From: Agaribacter marinus | Lineage (GTDB): Bacteria > Pseudomonadota > Gammaproteobacteria > Enterobacterales > Alteromonadaceae | NCBI RefSeq assembly: GCF_030160655.1 | Contig: NZ_BSOT01000005.1 | Span: 2,003,546-2,067,545, forward strand | Direction of reading: 5' to 3' | Length of the DNA: 64,000 nt | Shown: positions 46,965 through 56,593 of the stretch, piece by piece | How the letters are laid out: every line of letters begins with the position of its first letter | How positions within the stretch are numbered: the first letter of the stretch is position 1 | Made by a program: the position numbers and the translations under genes | Notes under the pieces: generated by a model | What the model was told of the DNA's origin: nothing | The model's database searches: none | Seen by the model: the letters and a program-made list of their open reading frames with translations, nothing else

Positions 46965-48794
46965 GTGCAAAGTAAGCAATCCCAGATTAAACTCCTGATT
47001 GCCAAAGGCAAAGAGCAAGGATATTTAACATTTGCTGAGGTAAACGATCACTTACCTGCAGATATCGTTGATTCAGACCAAATCGAAGATATCATCCGCA
47101 TGATCAATGATATGGGAATTCAGGTATTCGAATCTGCTCCTGATTCCGATGAGCTCTTGATGCAAGAGACCACCACAGATGAAGAAGTAGCTGAAGCGGC
47201 TGCTCAAGCACTTGCTACGGTTGAAAGTGAAATCGGTCGAACAACTGACCCCGTGCGTATGTACATGCGCGAAATGGGTACTGTAGAGCTTTTAACACGT
47301 GAAGGCGAGATTGAAATTGCTAAGCGCATCGAAGATGGCATTAATCAAGTGCAATGTTCTGTTGCTGAATACCCCGAAGCAATTACCTACCTACTAGACC
47401 AATGGGATTTATACGAAGCAGAAGAAATACGCCTAAGCGATATTATTTTAGGCTTTGTCGATCCTAACGAAGAAGATGTTGCCCCTACCGCTACTCACAT
47501 TGGTTCTGAATTGTCTGAAGAAGAATTAGACGACGAAGATGATGATGACGATGATGATGACGAAGACGAGGAAGATGACAACAGCATCGATCCTGAGTTG
47601 GCGAGAGAGAAGTTTTCTGCACTGCGTGACCAATACTCAAAAGCACGAGATGTTATTGAGAACAAAGGTCGTGCACACAAAGATGCTAAAGAACAAATTG
47701 CCGCATTAAGTGAAGTATTTAAAGAGTTTAGGTTAGTACCTAAGCAATTTGATCGCATGGTTAGAAACATGCGCGAAATGATGGATCGTGTACGTATTCA
47801 AGAACGTTTGGTAATGAAGTTTTGTGTCATAAAAGCCAAAATGCCAAAGAAAGATTTCATTCGCATGTTTGCTGGCAACGAAACAACCACTGATTGGTTA
47901 AAAGAAGCATTAGCTGGTGACGCGATATATGTGCCGAAACTACAGATCTTCAGAGAAGAAATAGAACGTTGCGTTAGCAAAATGAACGCTGTTGAGCAAG
48001 AAACCGGCTTAACAATACTCGACATCAAAGACATTAACCGTCGTATGTCGATTGGCGAAGCTAAAGCACGCCGTGCGAAAAAAGAAATGGTAGAAGCCAA
48101 CTTACGTTTGGTTATCTCAATTGCGAAAAAATACACTAACCGTGGCCTTCAGTTCTTGGATCTTATCCAAGAAGGTAATATTGGTTTGATGAAAGCAGTA
48201 GATAAATTTGAGTATCGTCGTGGTTATAAGTTCTCAACTTATGCAACATGGTGGATACGCCAAGCAATTACTCGCTCTATTGCAGACCAAGCACGTACTA
48301 TTCGTATTCCGGTGCATATGATTGAGACCATCAATAAACTTAATCGTATTTCGCGCCAAATGCTGCAAGAAATGGGGCGTGAACCCACCCCAGAAGAATT
48401 GTCGGAGCGCATGCTAATGCCTGAAGACAAGATTCGCAAAGTCCTTAAAATTGCTAAAGAGCCAATTTCGATGGAAACACCTATTGGCGATGATGAAGAT
48501 TCGCATCTTGGTGACTTTATTGAAGATACAACGATTACACAGCCACTTGACAACGCGACAGGCAACAGTCTGAAAAATGCCACTCAAGAAGTTCTTGCAG
48601 GCCTTACTGCAAGAGAGGCTAAAGTACTGCGTATGCGCTTTGGTATCGACATGAACACCGACCATACGCTTGAAGAAGTAGGCAAGCAATTTGATGTAAC
48701 GCGCGAACGTATACGTCAGATTGAAGCAAAAGCACTACGTAAATTACGTCACCCGAGCCGCTCAGAGCAACTTAAGAGTTTCTTGGACGAATAA
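46965..48794 (+). CDS. rpoD: Primary sigma factor RpoD (sigma-70)
   Basis: 609 residues starting at GTG (46965) with AAGG upstream. Region 1.1 (about 5-55), region 1.2 with [11 protein letters not shown], a non-conserved insert with an acidic run (185-205, almost only D/E), region 2 ([20 protein letters not shown]), region 3 and the region 4 helix-turn-helix ([20 protein letters not shown]). Directs RNA polymerase to housekeeping promoters. It is monocistronic or the last gene of the macromolecular synthesis operon. Confidence 0.98.
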   Translation: MQSKQSQIKLLIAKGKEQGYLTFAEVNDHLPADIVDSDQIEDIIRMINDMGIQVFESAPDSDELLMQETTTDEEVAEAAAQALATVESEIGRTTDPVRMYMREMGTVELLTREGEIEIAKRIEDGINQVQCSVAEYPEAITYLLDQWDLYEAEEIRLSDIILGFVDPNEEDVAPTATHIGSELSEEELDDEDDDDDDDDEDEEDDNSIDPELAREKFSALRDQYSKARDVIENKGRAHKDAKEQIAALSEVFKEFRLVPKQFDRMVRNMREMMDRVRIQERLVMKFCVIKAKMPKKDFIRMFAGNETTTDWLKEALAGDAIYVPKLQIFREEIERCVSKMNAVEQETGLTILDIKDINRRMSIGEAKARRAKKEMVEANLRLVISIAKKYTNRGLQFLDLIQEGNIGLMKAVDKFEYRRGYKFSTYATWWIRQAITRSIADQARTIRIPVHMIETINKLNRISRQMLQEMGREPTPEELSERMLMPEDKIRKVLKIAKEPISMETPIGDDEDSHLGDFIEDTTITQPLDNATGNSLKNATQEVLAGLTAREAKVLRMRFGIDMNTDHTLEEVGKQFDVTRERIRQIEAKALRKLRHPSRSEQLKSFLDE

Positions 48795-48812
48795 AAAGCG
48801 TTTGTAAGAATG

Positions 48813-48847
48813 AAAAAGCGTTGGGCTCGAAATCCAGCGCTTTTTTT
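48813..48847 (+). terminator. Rho-independent terminator after rpoD
   Basis: 12-bp stem AAAAAGCGTTGG/CCAGCGCTTTTT (one G-U) followed by seven T residues. Confidence 0.9.
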
Positions 48848-48875
48848 ATTTTCAGCGCTTAACTAACATTTACGA

Positions 48876-50282
48876 CTACGCAAGAATTTTAGTTGCTACG
48901 TGACCATGCACATCGGTCAATCTAAAATCTCTACCTTGACTTCGATAAGTTAGCCTGGCGTGATCTATGCCAAGTAGATAGAGCAATGTTGCATGTAAAT
49001 CGTGCACGTGCATTTGCTTATCCACAACCGAGTACCCCAAATCATCTGACTTACCGTAAACCATTCCCGGTTTAATTCCTCCGCCAGCCATCCACATTGA
49101 AAAACAATTAATATGGTGATCTCGACCTGATCCCTGAGACATGGGCGTGCGGCCAAACTCCCCTCCCCATATCACTAGCGTATCTTCCAATAAGCCCCGC
49201 TGTTCTAGATCTAGCACCAGCGCCGCTGACGCCTGATCTACTGTTTTACATATATTAGGAAGTTGCCCATCAATATTACTGTGGTGATCCCAACCTCGAT
49301 GATATAACTGAATAAAACGAGAACCGCCTTCAACCATCTTTCTTGCCAACAAACAGTTACGAGCAAAACTGTCGTTGCCCTTACCTATTCCATACATGTC
49401 TTTAATATAGTCTGGTTCATCATCAATATTCGCTAATTGGGGTAGACTCTTTTGCATTTTAAACGCCATTTCATATTGCAAGCTACGAGTCAATTCCTCT
49501 GGATCACGCAACCTTTCTGACGATATCTTATTCATTTGTTTAATGTACTCTACCACTTGTTGCTGGTGTTCTCTTGCAGTACCAGGGTTTTGTAGATAAT
49601 GAACAGGCACCGCACCAGATTGAAATTCTATGCCTTGAAAACGACTAGGTAAAAAGCCTGAATGCCATTGACTTGCCGCGAGAGGTTGCGGACTGCCAGC
49701 TAACTCTTTAGATACCATGACGACATAGGGAGGTAAATCATGAGCATCCGCACCTAAGGCGTAATCGACCCAAGAACCAACGCAGGGACGTCCAGCGACT
49801 CCATGCCCTGTATTCATAAAGTTGTGCGCGGTTGCATGATTGATTTGTTCTGTCTTCATTGAGTTAATTAAGCACATTTTATCTGCTAAATTTTCGCCAA
49901 TATTAGGCAACAAGCTAGACATGTTAAGGCCCGATTGCCCATAACGCTTATATTCAAAACTAGGAGCGCGAACTTTCAGCTCTTTCCCCTGTAGCTGAGC
50001 CAGTTGTTGACCTTTAGTAAGAGATTCAGGCATCGCCGTGTCATGATATTTTATTAAATCAGGCTTAAAATCAAATAAATCAACATGGGATGGTCCGCCT
50101 GCCATATACAACCAAATCACCCGTTTGGCTCGCGGCGTTGCATGATATTGTGGTAAAGCGCCAAGCCACTTACCTTGGTTTAAATTAATGTTAGCTAAAG
50201 CAGGAAGAACGGATGTCATTCCTATACCAGTTGCCGCGCTTGCAGCTGAAAATTTTAAAAAACTTCGACGTGAAATTTGCAT
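48876..50282 (-). CDS. DUF1501 protein with Tat signal
   Basis: 468 residues. The N-terminus has a twin-arginine motif (SRRSFLKFSAA, residues 4-14) and a hydrophobic core, so folded export is expected. The rest is DUF1501, a member of the alkaline-phosphatase/sulfatase superfamily (IWGGEFGRTPM, DHHINCFSMWMAGGG, HDLHATLLYLLGIDHARLTY). The reaction is unknown. It is the third gene after the cytochrome-type gene and the DUF1549/DUF1553 gene, with 9 bp between. This gene trio is typical of Planctomycetes and Verrucomicrobia. Confidence 0.9.
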   Translation of the reverse strand: MQISRRSFLKFSAASAATGIGMTSVLPALANINLNQGKWLGALPQYHATPRAKRVIWLYMAGGPSHVDLFDFKPDLIKYHDTAMPESLTKGQQLAQLQGKELKVRAPSFEYKRYGQSGLNMSSLLPNIGENLADKMCLINSMKTEQINHATAHNFMNTGHGVAGRPCVGSWVDYALGADAHDLPPYVVMVSKELAGSPQPLAASQWHSGFLPSRFQGIEFQSGAVPVHYLQNPGTAREHQQQVVEYIKQMNKISSERLRDPEELTRSLQYEMAFKMQKSLPQLANIDDEPDYIKDMYGIGKGNDSFARNCLLARKMVEGGSRFIQLYHRGWDHHSNIDGQLPNICKTVDQASAALVLDLEQRGLLEDTLVIWGGEFGRTPMSQGSGRDHHINCFSMWMAGGGIKPGMVYGKSDDLGYSVVDKQMHVHDLHATLLYLLGIDHARLTYRSQGRDFRLTDVHGHVATKILA

Positions 50283-50291
50283 TCTCTTCTC

Positions 50292-53200
50292 CTACAACCG
50301 CGTCACAGTTTCGTGCAGATTTAAAATAATTCTGGCAATACTCGTCCATGCAGCTAATTCATATTTATCTAAATGTGTTGGTGGTATTTGATTCCCTTTC
50401 GCTAGTAATGCATCGGCGTCACTTTCGTTCTCTCGAAAATAACGTAAATTAGTAGTATATGCCTGAACCAATGTATCTAACTCTTGTTGTGACGCCGTTG
50501 GCCGCGCTAACGCAATCTCTAAGGCCCAATCAACTTTTTCTTCCGTGCTTCCAGAATGCTGCAAGATACTACTACCAAATACACGAGCCGCCTCTACAAA
50601 ACTAGGGTCATTCAGCAGAGTTAAGGCCTGCAACGGCGTATTTGAGACCACTCGTTGGGCAAGTCCTTCGCTACGTGCGGGAGCGTCAAAAGTATGCATC
50701 ATTGGATGTAATCGAGTGCGTTGCCAAAATGTGTAAAGACCTCTTCTATACTGATTATCATCCCTTTCCGCACGCCAATAACGCTTAGGAAACTCTAGGT
50801 CGGATAAATAACCCTCAGGTTGATAGGGCCTTACACTCGCACCGCCAACTTGCCTATTGAGTAAATTTGCAATGGCTAACACATTGTCGCGAATAACTTC
50901 CGCAGGTAAGCGCACTTGCGCTTGTCGCGCATAGTAGCGATTAAGAACGTCCTTTTCGCGCACGCCTTCGGTTACTGCTGAAGACTGCCGATAAGTCGCA
51001 GATGACACCATTAGCCGCACAATATGTTTTACATCCCACCCTGACTCTATAAACTCTACGGCAAGCCAATCTAATAAATCCGGATGAGTTGGCCACTCTC
51101 CTTGTGAGCCTAAGTCATCTAGCACTTTTGATAAACCAATACCAAAAAACGTTTTCCATAGTCGATTCACCATCACTCTAGCGGTTAGCGGGTTTTCAGG
51201 ACTAATTAACCAATTAGCTAAGTCAAGGCGATTGACAGGGCGATCTTTAATCTCAAGTTCTCCTAAAAACGCAGGTATCGCTGGAGTTACCAGTTCGCCA
51301 CTCTCGTCCATCCAATCACCTCTAGGTAACACTCGAACCTCTCTTGGTTTTTCACGTGTCTTTGTTACCCACGTACGAGGATATTCTTTCCCAAAGAGCA
51401 TTAGCTTAATATCCGATTGCATAATATTACGTTCTACCGCCACTGCCTCAGGGCTAAACAAATTGTAATATTTGTTTAAGAACTCTTTTTCTAAAGCACT
51501 GTGGTCTTGCTGTTTCACTAAGTTAATAACATCATCAGGCAGAGGCCCTAATTCACTTACATCGGTAACCTTGATTTGCGTAGACGGAAGAATCGTAGGT
51601 CCCATATTGTCTAAACCAAATCGCCAAGCTAGCTCTAACTCAAGCAAAAAGGTATCGCCATCTTGCCAATCTAGGGGCTTTTCTAAGAATAATATGAGAT
51701 TCTTGCCAGTTAGCCCTTCACGATTACCTATTGCAAAGTCATGATTATAGTTAACCTCTAACTTTGCTCGAGGAATAGAGTAATAACCAAAATCTACAGG
51801 TTTAAGACTGTGACCTAATACATGATATTCCACTTGAGTCTGCGTGCGCGTGCCATCAGGACGAATAATTGCAGCAGTCACGTTTTTAATAGAAAACGGG
51901 ACCCCCTTGGCTTTGCGATCATTTGTTGGGTCATCTTCCAAGCTCAGAAAATCTAACTTTAGCGCCCGTATCTTGTTTGGGAAGTTGCCTTCCCCCTGAA
52001 TCAAATACCGTTCAGGTCTTTCAGTCTTTATCCACTTACTTTTTATCGTATCTCGTTCAATGACCGCGCTATCTTGCGAGGTTTCAATATTCCTTAAATT
52101 CATTACATGCCAAACTGATTTGCCACTAGCTGCCTGTTGGCGAGCACCCTCTAACCAACGATTGTAGCCGTCTAACGGCTTTTCAATAACTGCATTTGAT
52201 AGAGAGCTAAAGGGCAAAAGTGAGCTATTTAATACGTGCGGCTCATGCCCCTTGCTTTGCGTCGGTTTACCTGTTTTTGCAACGCGTTTACTCGCGTAGT
52301 CGTTGTATTCATTAAAAAGGTTATTAAATGTCTCCCGTTCTTGTTCAGAGCCTACAAATTCGATTGGAAACTTCTTAAAAATATTACTACCAACGCGTGA
52401 GCTTCCCCAAAAACCCTTTTCCTTGATATCGGAGAAGAACGCACCAAGGCTATATATATCTTTAGCTGAATATGGGTCAAACTTATGATCATGGCACACC
52501 GCACAACCTGTAGTACTCCCTAACCAAGTAGTTCCGATATTTGTCACTCTATCGACCATCGACCTAACTAAGTACTCTTTATCTTGAGCACCACCTTCTT
52601 GTGTAATATTGATTAACATATTATATGTTGAAGCTGTGAGCCCCTTAAAACCTGTTTCTGGCATCAAGTCGCCGGCAATTTGCTCCCTTGTAAACTCAGA
52701 AAACGGCATGTTTTCATTAAACGCATTAATCACATAATCTCGATATGGCCATACTTCTCGTTCGTTGTCTCCGTGGTAGCCCCAAGTGTCTGCATAACGA
52801 ACAACGTCCAGCCAATCTATTGCCATGCGCTCGCCAAAATGCTTTGAATCAAGGAACTTGTTTACAAGCGACTCATAAGCGTCAGGCTGATTGTTATTTA
52901 CAAATTCAGTAATATCCTCTCGACTAGGAGGAAGCCCCAACAAATCTAGACTCAGTCGTCGAATTAAAGTCCGCTTGTCTGCTTCAACTGATGCCACTAA
53001 ACCTTGCGTTCGGTGCTTTCTTGCAACAAAACGGTCTATGGCGTTTTTTGCCCAACCTTGGCCGTCGTTTGGGACATCGACTCTTTTTGGCACATTGTAA
53101 GACCAATGTTTTTCATACTCTGCACCTTGTCCTATCCACCGTTTGATCAACAATATCTCTTTAGCTGAGAGTGTTTTCTCTGTCGATTTCGGCGGCATAC

Positions 53201-53540
53201 GGTCAGCTATATTTGGGTGCGCCATTCGCTTCAATATTTCGCTGGCTTCTGGATTACCTGGGACTATAGCTGTAAACCCGTCAGATCTTGGCGTCGTCGC
53301 ATCTACATAGTTTGCAAAACTTAAATCAGCTTTACGGTTCGTTTTGTCGTTACCATGGCAGGCAAAACAGTTATTCGAAAGAATCGGCCGGATATGACGA
53401 TTGAAGCTAACCGTTGCCGGTAAAGAAGATTCATCAAAATTCTTAATATCGTCGAGCAAGGCGTCATCCGCAGCTTTACCAAATGCCGAATTGACTAAAA
53501 TAAGTAGTGCGATGGTAAGCGTCAACTGAGTACTTTTCAC
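50292..53540 (-). CDS. PSCyt1-DUF1549-DUF1553 protein (planctomycete-type)
   Basis: 1082 residues. Signal peptide (about 1-21), a C-type heme motif C58-x-x-C61-H62 (NNCFACHGND) in a PSCyt1 domain, DUF1549 (about 135-340, AIDRFVARKH, RLSLDLLGLPPS), a second CxxCH near 345-350 (GCAVCHDHKFDP), a central beta-rich domain (about 500-690), and the C-terminal DUF1553 (about 770-1040, NPLTARVMVNRLWKTFFG). The start is a GTG that overlaps the preceding stop (GTGA). Function of this family is not established; c-type heme domains suggest electron transfer in the periplasm. Confidence 0.9.
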   Translation of the reverse strand: MKSTQLTLTIALLILVNSAFGKAADDALLDDIKNFDESSLPATVSFNRHIRPILSNNCFACHGNDKTNRKADLSFANYVDATTPRSDGFTAIVPGNPEASEILKRMAHPNIADRMPPKSTEKTLSAKEILLIKRWIGQGAEYEKHWSYNVPKRVDVPNDGQGWAKNAIDRFVARKHRTQGLVASVEADKRTLIRRLSLDLLGLPPSREDITEFVNNNQPDAYESLVNKFLDSKHFGERMAIDWLDVVRYADTWGYHGDNEREVWPYRDYVINAFNENMPFSEFTREQIAGDLMPETGFKGLTASTYNMLINITQEGGAQDKEYLVRSMVDRVTNIGTTWLGSTTGCAVCHDHKFDPYSAKDIYSLGAFFSDIKEKGFWGSSRVGSNIFKKFPIEFVGSEQERETFNNLFNEYNDYASKRVAKTGKPTQSKGHEPHVLNSSLLPFSSLSNAVIEKPLDGYNRWLEGARQQAASGKSVWHVMNLRNIETSQDSAVIERDTIKSKWIKTERPERYLIQGEGNFPNKIRALKLDFLSLEDDPTNDRKAKGVPFSIKNVTAAIIRPDGTRTQTQVEYHVLGHSLKPVDFGYYSIPRAKLEVNYNHDFAIGNREGLTGKNLILFLEKPLDWQDGDTFLLELELAWRFGLDNMGPTILPSTQIKVTDVSELGPLPDDVINLVKQQDHSALEKEFLNKYYNLFSPEAVAVERNIMQSDIKLMLFGKEYPRTWVTKTREKPREVRVLPRGDWMDESGELVTPAIPAFLGELEIKDRPVNRLDLANWLISPENPLTARVMVNRLWKTFFGIGLSKVLDDLGSQGEWPTHPDLLDWLAVEFIESGWDVKHIVRLMVSSATYRQSSAVTEGVREKDVLNRYYARQAQVRLPAEVIRDNVLAIANLLNRQVGGASVRPYQPEGYLSDLEFPKRYWRAERDDNQYRRGLYTFWQRTRLHPMMHTFDAPARSEGLAQRVVSNTPLQALTLLNDPSFVEAARVFGSSILQHSGSTEEKVDWALEIALARPTASQQELDTLVQAYTTNLRYFRENESDADALLAKGNQIPPTHLDKYELAAWTSIARIILNLHETVTRL

Positions 53541-54967
53541 AATTCAACTCCCTCAATATTTTTTGTAGATGTTTTCACTGGCGTTTTACGTCGTTTTGTA
53601 GCGGAAGCATTAGTCTGTACAAGTGCTATATTTGAAGTAATTTTGATACTTGGATATGCCAGCTTTAATTGATCAAGTTGCTCAGTTTCTATTGGATTTT
53701 TCCATAGGTACAACCTTTCTAAACGAGGCAAGCCTATTACTTCATTGACGCCGTCAATACTAATTTCATTGGAAGTAAGATTGAGGACAACCAAGTGTTT
53801 TAATTGTGCAATAGGCGCAATAAGATCGTCATTTAGAGCAGAATTACTGAGGATTAATTGAGTTATTTGCGAACACTCACTGATTAACTCACTTACTTCC
53901 TTGGTAATTTTATTGTTTGACAAGTTTAACCAAGCAATATTGTGCTTTAACGGCGCAAGTAACTGAGTTAACTGCTGAGGAGAATAGCTATGTAATGATA
54001 AGTTCACCATCAGCAGTGGATTGGTTTTACTTATTTCTTTAACACTCGCGCCAGTCCTTCGTAGCATTTCAATTGCCGTAGCATCAGCTGGCTCCGCGTT
54101 TTCGCCCAAAATATCTGCAAGGAAAGTACTTGGCCCACTAGCCTCTCCGGCCCAAGGTGCACCGTTTTCAATCCAATCCATTAATGCGACCAACTCTTCA
54201 GCGCTGGGTCGTGGTTTGCCATCCGGCGGCATCGCTTTTTTATTCTCTCGTAACATAAACAAACGACGAATCGCTTCACTGTTTAGTGCTGAGCCTGGTG
54301 TAATAGCAGCAACACCGCTATCACCGCCTGCCAGAGCCATATCTTGTTTATTTAAATTCAGCCCCCCCTGTTGTTTGCTTTCGCCATGACATTGGTAACA
54401 ATAATGTTTCAAGATTGGCTCAATTTGCGTAGTAAAGGTATCGGTAGTTAAATATTTGTCCGTAGCAGCGCGGTTTGTTGTTTTACCTAACCACGAAGCC
54501 ATGGGTTCGGGCGCTGCGCTTGATAAGAAGTTATCGCCATGAGTCAACATGCCGCCATAATGACCAGTCACAAAAATTGCGCTCACGCATAAGAACAAGG
54601 TAGTTGTGTATGCGTATTTAAAAGACGCCATCTTTTTTTGCAGGCTAAGCCGCTTAAAGAGCAAAGCTAAAATTGCGAGCAAAGCGACAGCTAGCCCGAA
54701 ACGTTTATGCCAATATATGGTATCGCCGACATAACCTCCATGATGTGCCAAAGACCAGCCCATTGCCGCAGTCACTGCCGCAGACAAAGCGCCAACAATT
54801 AAGATGAAATATATTGTCGATTGAAATATAGGACTATTTGTAATGCCGCGAAATCGAGCAAAAACTTCAACGATCACAACAGCAATAAGTAATGCCACTG
54901 GAAAGTGCAAAACAAGTGGATGTAAACGACCCAAAAACAGCAATAGACTTGGTTCAGAAATTCCCAT
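53537..54967 (-). CDS. DUF2231-like membrane protein with c-type cytochrome motif and leucine-rich repeats
   Basis: 476 residues. Four membrane segments (about 12-36, 50-74, 90-106, 119-140) beginning with LHPLVLHFPVALL (DUF2231-like), a periplasmic c-type cytochrome motif C190-x-x-C193-H194 (KHYCYQCHGESK), and LRR-type repeats (about 300-440; for example NIAWLNLSNNKI, HLVVLNLTSNEI). The fusion fits PVC-type 'planctomycete cytochrome C domain' proteins. First gene of the trio; next to the AraC-type regulator gene. Confidence 0.85.
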   Translation of the reverse strand: MGISEPSLLLFLGRLHPLVLHFPVALLIAVVIVEVFARFRGITNSPIFQSTIYFILIVGALSAAVTAAMGWSLAHHGGYVGDTIYWHKRFGLAVALLAILALLFKRLSLQKKMASFKYAYTTTLFLCVSAIFVTGHYGGMLTHGDNFLSSAAPEPMASWLGKTTNRAATDKYLTTDTFTTQIEPILKHYCYQCHGESKQQGGLNLNKQDMALAGGDSGVAAITPGSALNSEAIRRLFMLRENKKAMPPDGKPRPSAEELVALMDWIENGAPWAGEASGPSTFLADILGENAEPADATAIEMLRRTGASVKEISKTNPLLMVNLSLHSYSPQQLTQLLAPLKHNIAWLNLSNNKITKEVSELISECSQITQLILSNSALNDDLIAPIAQLKHLVVLNLTSNEISIDGVNEVIGLPRLERLYLWKNPIETEQLDQLKLAYPSIKITSNIALVQTNASATKRRKTPVKTSTKNIEGVEL

Positions 54968-55109
54968 AACTTATAAAACTAACAGTGTACTAAGATAACG
55001 ATAGCTAAAAGTATATTGAATTAAGAAAGTGGTAGCCTTAAGAAAACAACTCACTTAGATCTTGAAAATATTGAACCATCGATTACTTAAAAAACAACAA
55101 GTTGAAGTT

Positions 55110-56474
55110 TTATTTAAACTTATTATTTGTTAAATCTTGTTGGTAATGCGTAGGACTTTGGCCCGTTATTTTCTTAAAAACAGTACTAAAATAGTTCGCA
55201 TCATTAAATCCGACAGAAAAAGCCGTATCAGTTACAGACATAGTGGCTAAGAGTATTTTTGCCTGCTCAATGCGATATTCAGATAAATATTGATTAATCG
55301 TTTGCTTAGTGTCTTTTTTGAACTTGCGACGCATATAGGATTCACTAACGCTAACTTGCTGCGCCAAGTCACTTGTATCAAATTGCTCATGGTATTTTTC
55401 GCGAATATAAATTTTCACCTTCTCCACCAGATGCTCGGAGCGGTTGGTAGGTATATTTTGTATGGCTTCAGACAATTCCAACATTTCAGACGTTGCCAGC
55501 TCTCGAACGGATTGGATATCTTTACTCTGCGCAATCGCTTTAATTTTAGCTTCGTTTCGGTCGAGTAATTCGCGCTTATTACCGCCGGCATCAATGGTAT
55601 TCGACGTCAACAAACTTAAGATGTCTCTTATTTTCAATTTGTAATGATGAATATCTCCTTGAGATTGCAACTCAATGTTTTCAAGCATTTGACGCAGCTC
55701 AGGTCTAATATTTTTATTCCCTGACCGTAGTAGAAAATTTAACTCCTCGGTTAATAAGAGTGTCTTGCCTTTCAATTCATTTATGTCTAGGTATACCGCC
55801 CATCCCCAGAAGCCCGCTAATAGCGCCGCACCAATGCCATATATCCAGTGAAAACTAAAGAAAAACATACTCAGTAAAAAGAAAATGCCGAAACAAAGCG
55901 CCCCGGCTAAAAATGAAAGCGTAATTTTACTTTTTGCTTCAATCAGTTGACGGTAAAGCAAGTATAAACATGGCAATATTAGCATCGAACAAATACCAAA
56001 CATTGCTGTATACCTGTGCGTTGACCGGTTCGGCTCGAAAGGAAAAAGTGGTTTAATACTGGCGGAAAAAAATATTTCATGATGTGTAATATCGTGCGAT
56101 AGGACATAAATGACTGAAGTCAGCGGACCAAGAATGTAAGGCGCAACCCAAAGTAATTTATGCATGTCGATTTTGCTCTGCAAGAATAAAGCTGACAATA
56201 AACAGGGAAGCCCAACAGAAAAAAGCAAACTGACACGCAAATACAATAAAAATAGGCCTTGGCTTCCACCTGTGAGTTCTTGTGCGGAACGACATAGTAA
56301 AAACGCAATGAATATTGCTAAAGAAATAGTAAAGAGATTACGCCCTTTGAGCACACCTCGATAAATCACAACAAAATATAGCAATACCATTAATAACAAC
56401 TGAGATGAAATTATTGGCATTAGAAAATACTGGAATGTGAGGCTAGTGATTTGCAATTCCATACTGAACGGCAC
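55110..56474 (-). CDS. Membrane-bound AraC-type regulator
   Basis: 454 residues (GTG at 56474; ATG at 56462 is an alternative). The N-terminal half has about seven membrane segments (20-45, 52-72, 78-100, 108-126, 150-172, 184-206, 210-228), then a linker and an AraC-type DNA-binding domain (about 350-448, ending SVGFNDANYFSTVFKKITG). AraC regulators that sit in the membrane are unusual; some in Alteromonadales regulate polysaccharide loci. It lies upstream of the DUF2231-PSCyt1-DUF1501 trio with a 142-bp gap, in the same direction, and may regulate it. Confidence 0.85.
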   Translation of the reverse strand: MPFSMELQITSLTFQYFLMPIISSQLLLMVLLYFVVIYRGVLKGRNLFTISLAIFIAFLLCRSAQELTGGSQGLFLLYLRVSLLFSVGLPCLLSALFLQSKIDMHKLLWVAPYILGPLTSVIYVLSHDITHHEIFFSASIKPLFPFEPNRSTHRYTAMFGICSMLILPCLYLLYRQLIEAKSKITLSFLAGALCFGIFFLLSMFFFSFHWIYGIGAALLAGFWGWAVYLDINELKGKTLLLTEELNFLLRSGNKNIRPELRQMLENIELQSQGDIHHYKLKIRDILSLLTSNTIDAGGNKRELLDRNEAKIKAIAQSKDIQSVRELATSEMLELSEAIQNIPTNRSEHLVEKVKIYIREKYHEQFDTSDLAQQVSVSESYMRRKFKKDTKQTINQYLSEYRIEQAKILLATMSVTDTAFSVGFNDANYFSTVFKKITGQSPTHYQQDLTNNKFK

Positions 56475-56593
56475 GACTCATTTGTTAACAAAGCTCACGC
56501 ATTATTAACAAATTTTAAAAACCTGCAAGTAATTTAGCCGATGGGGATGTCACTAATCATTGTTTTTAACCCTGTAATTCAGGCATGCTGTTC

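Noticed and set aside
47495-47770. Poly-serine open frame on the minus strand inside rpoD
   Set aside because: It is the reverse complement of the Asp/Glu codon run of sigma-70.
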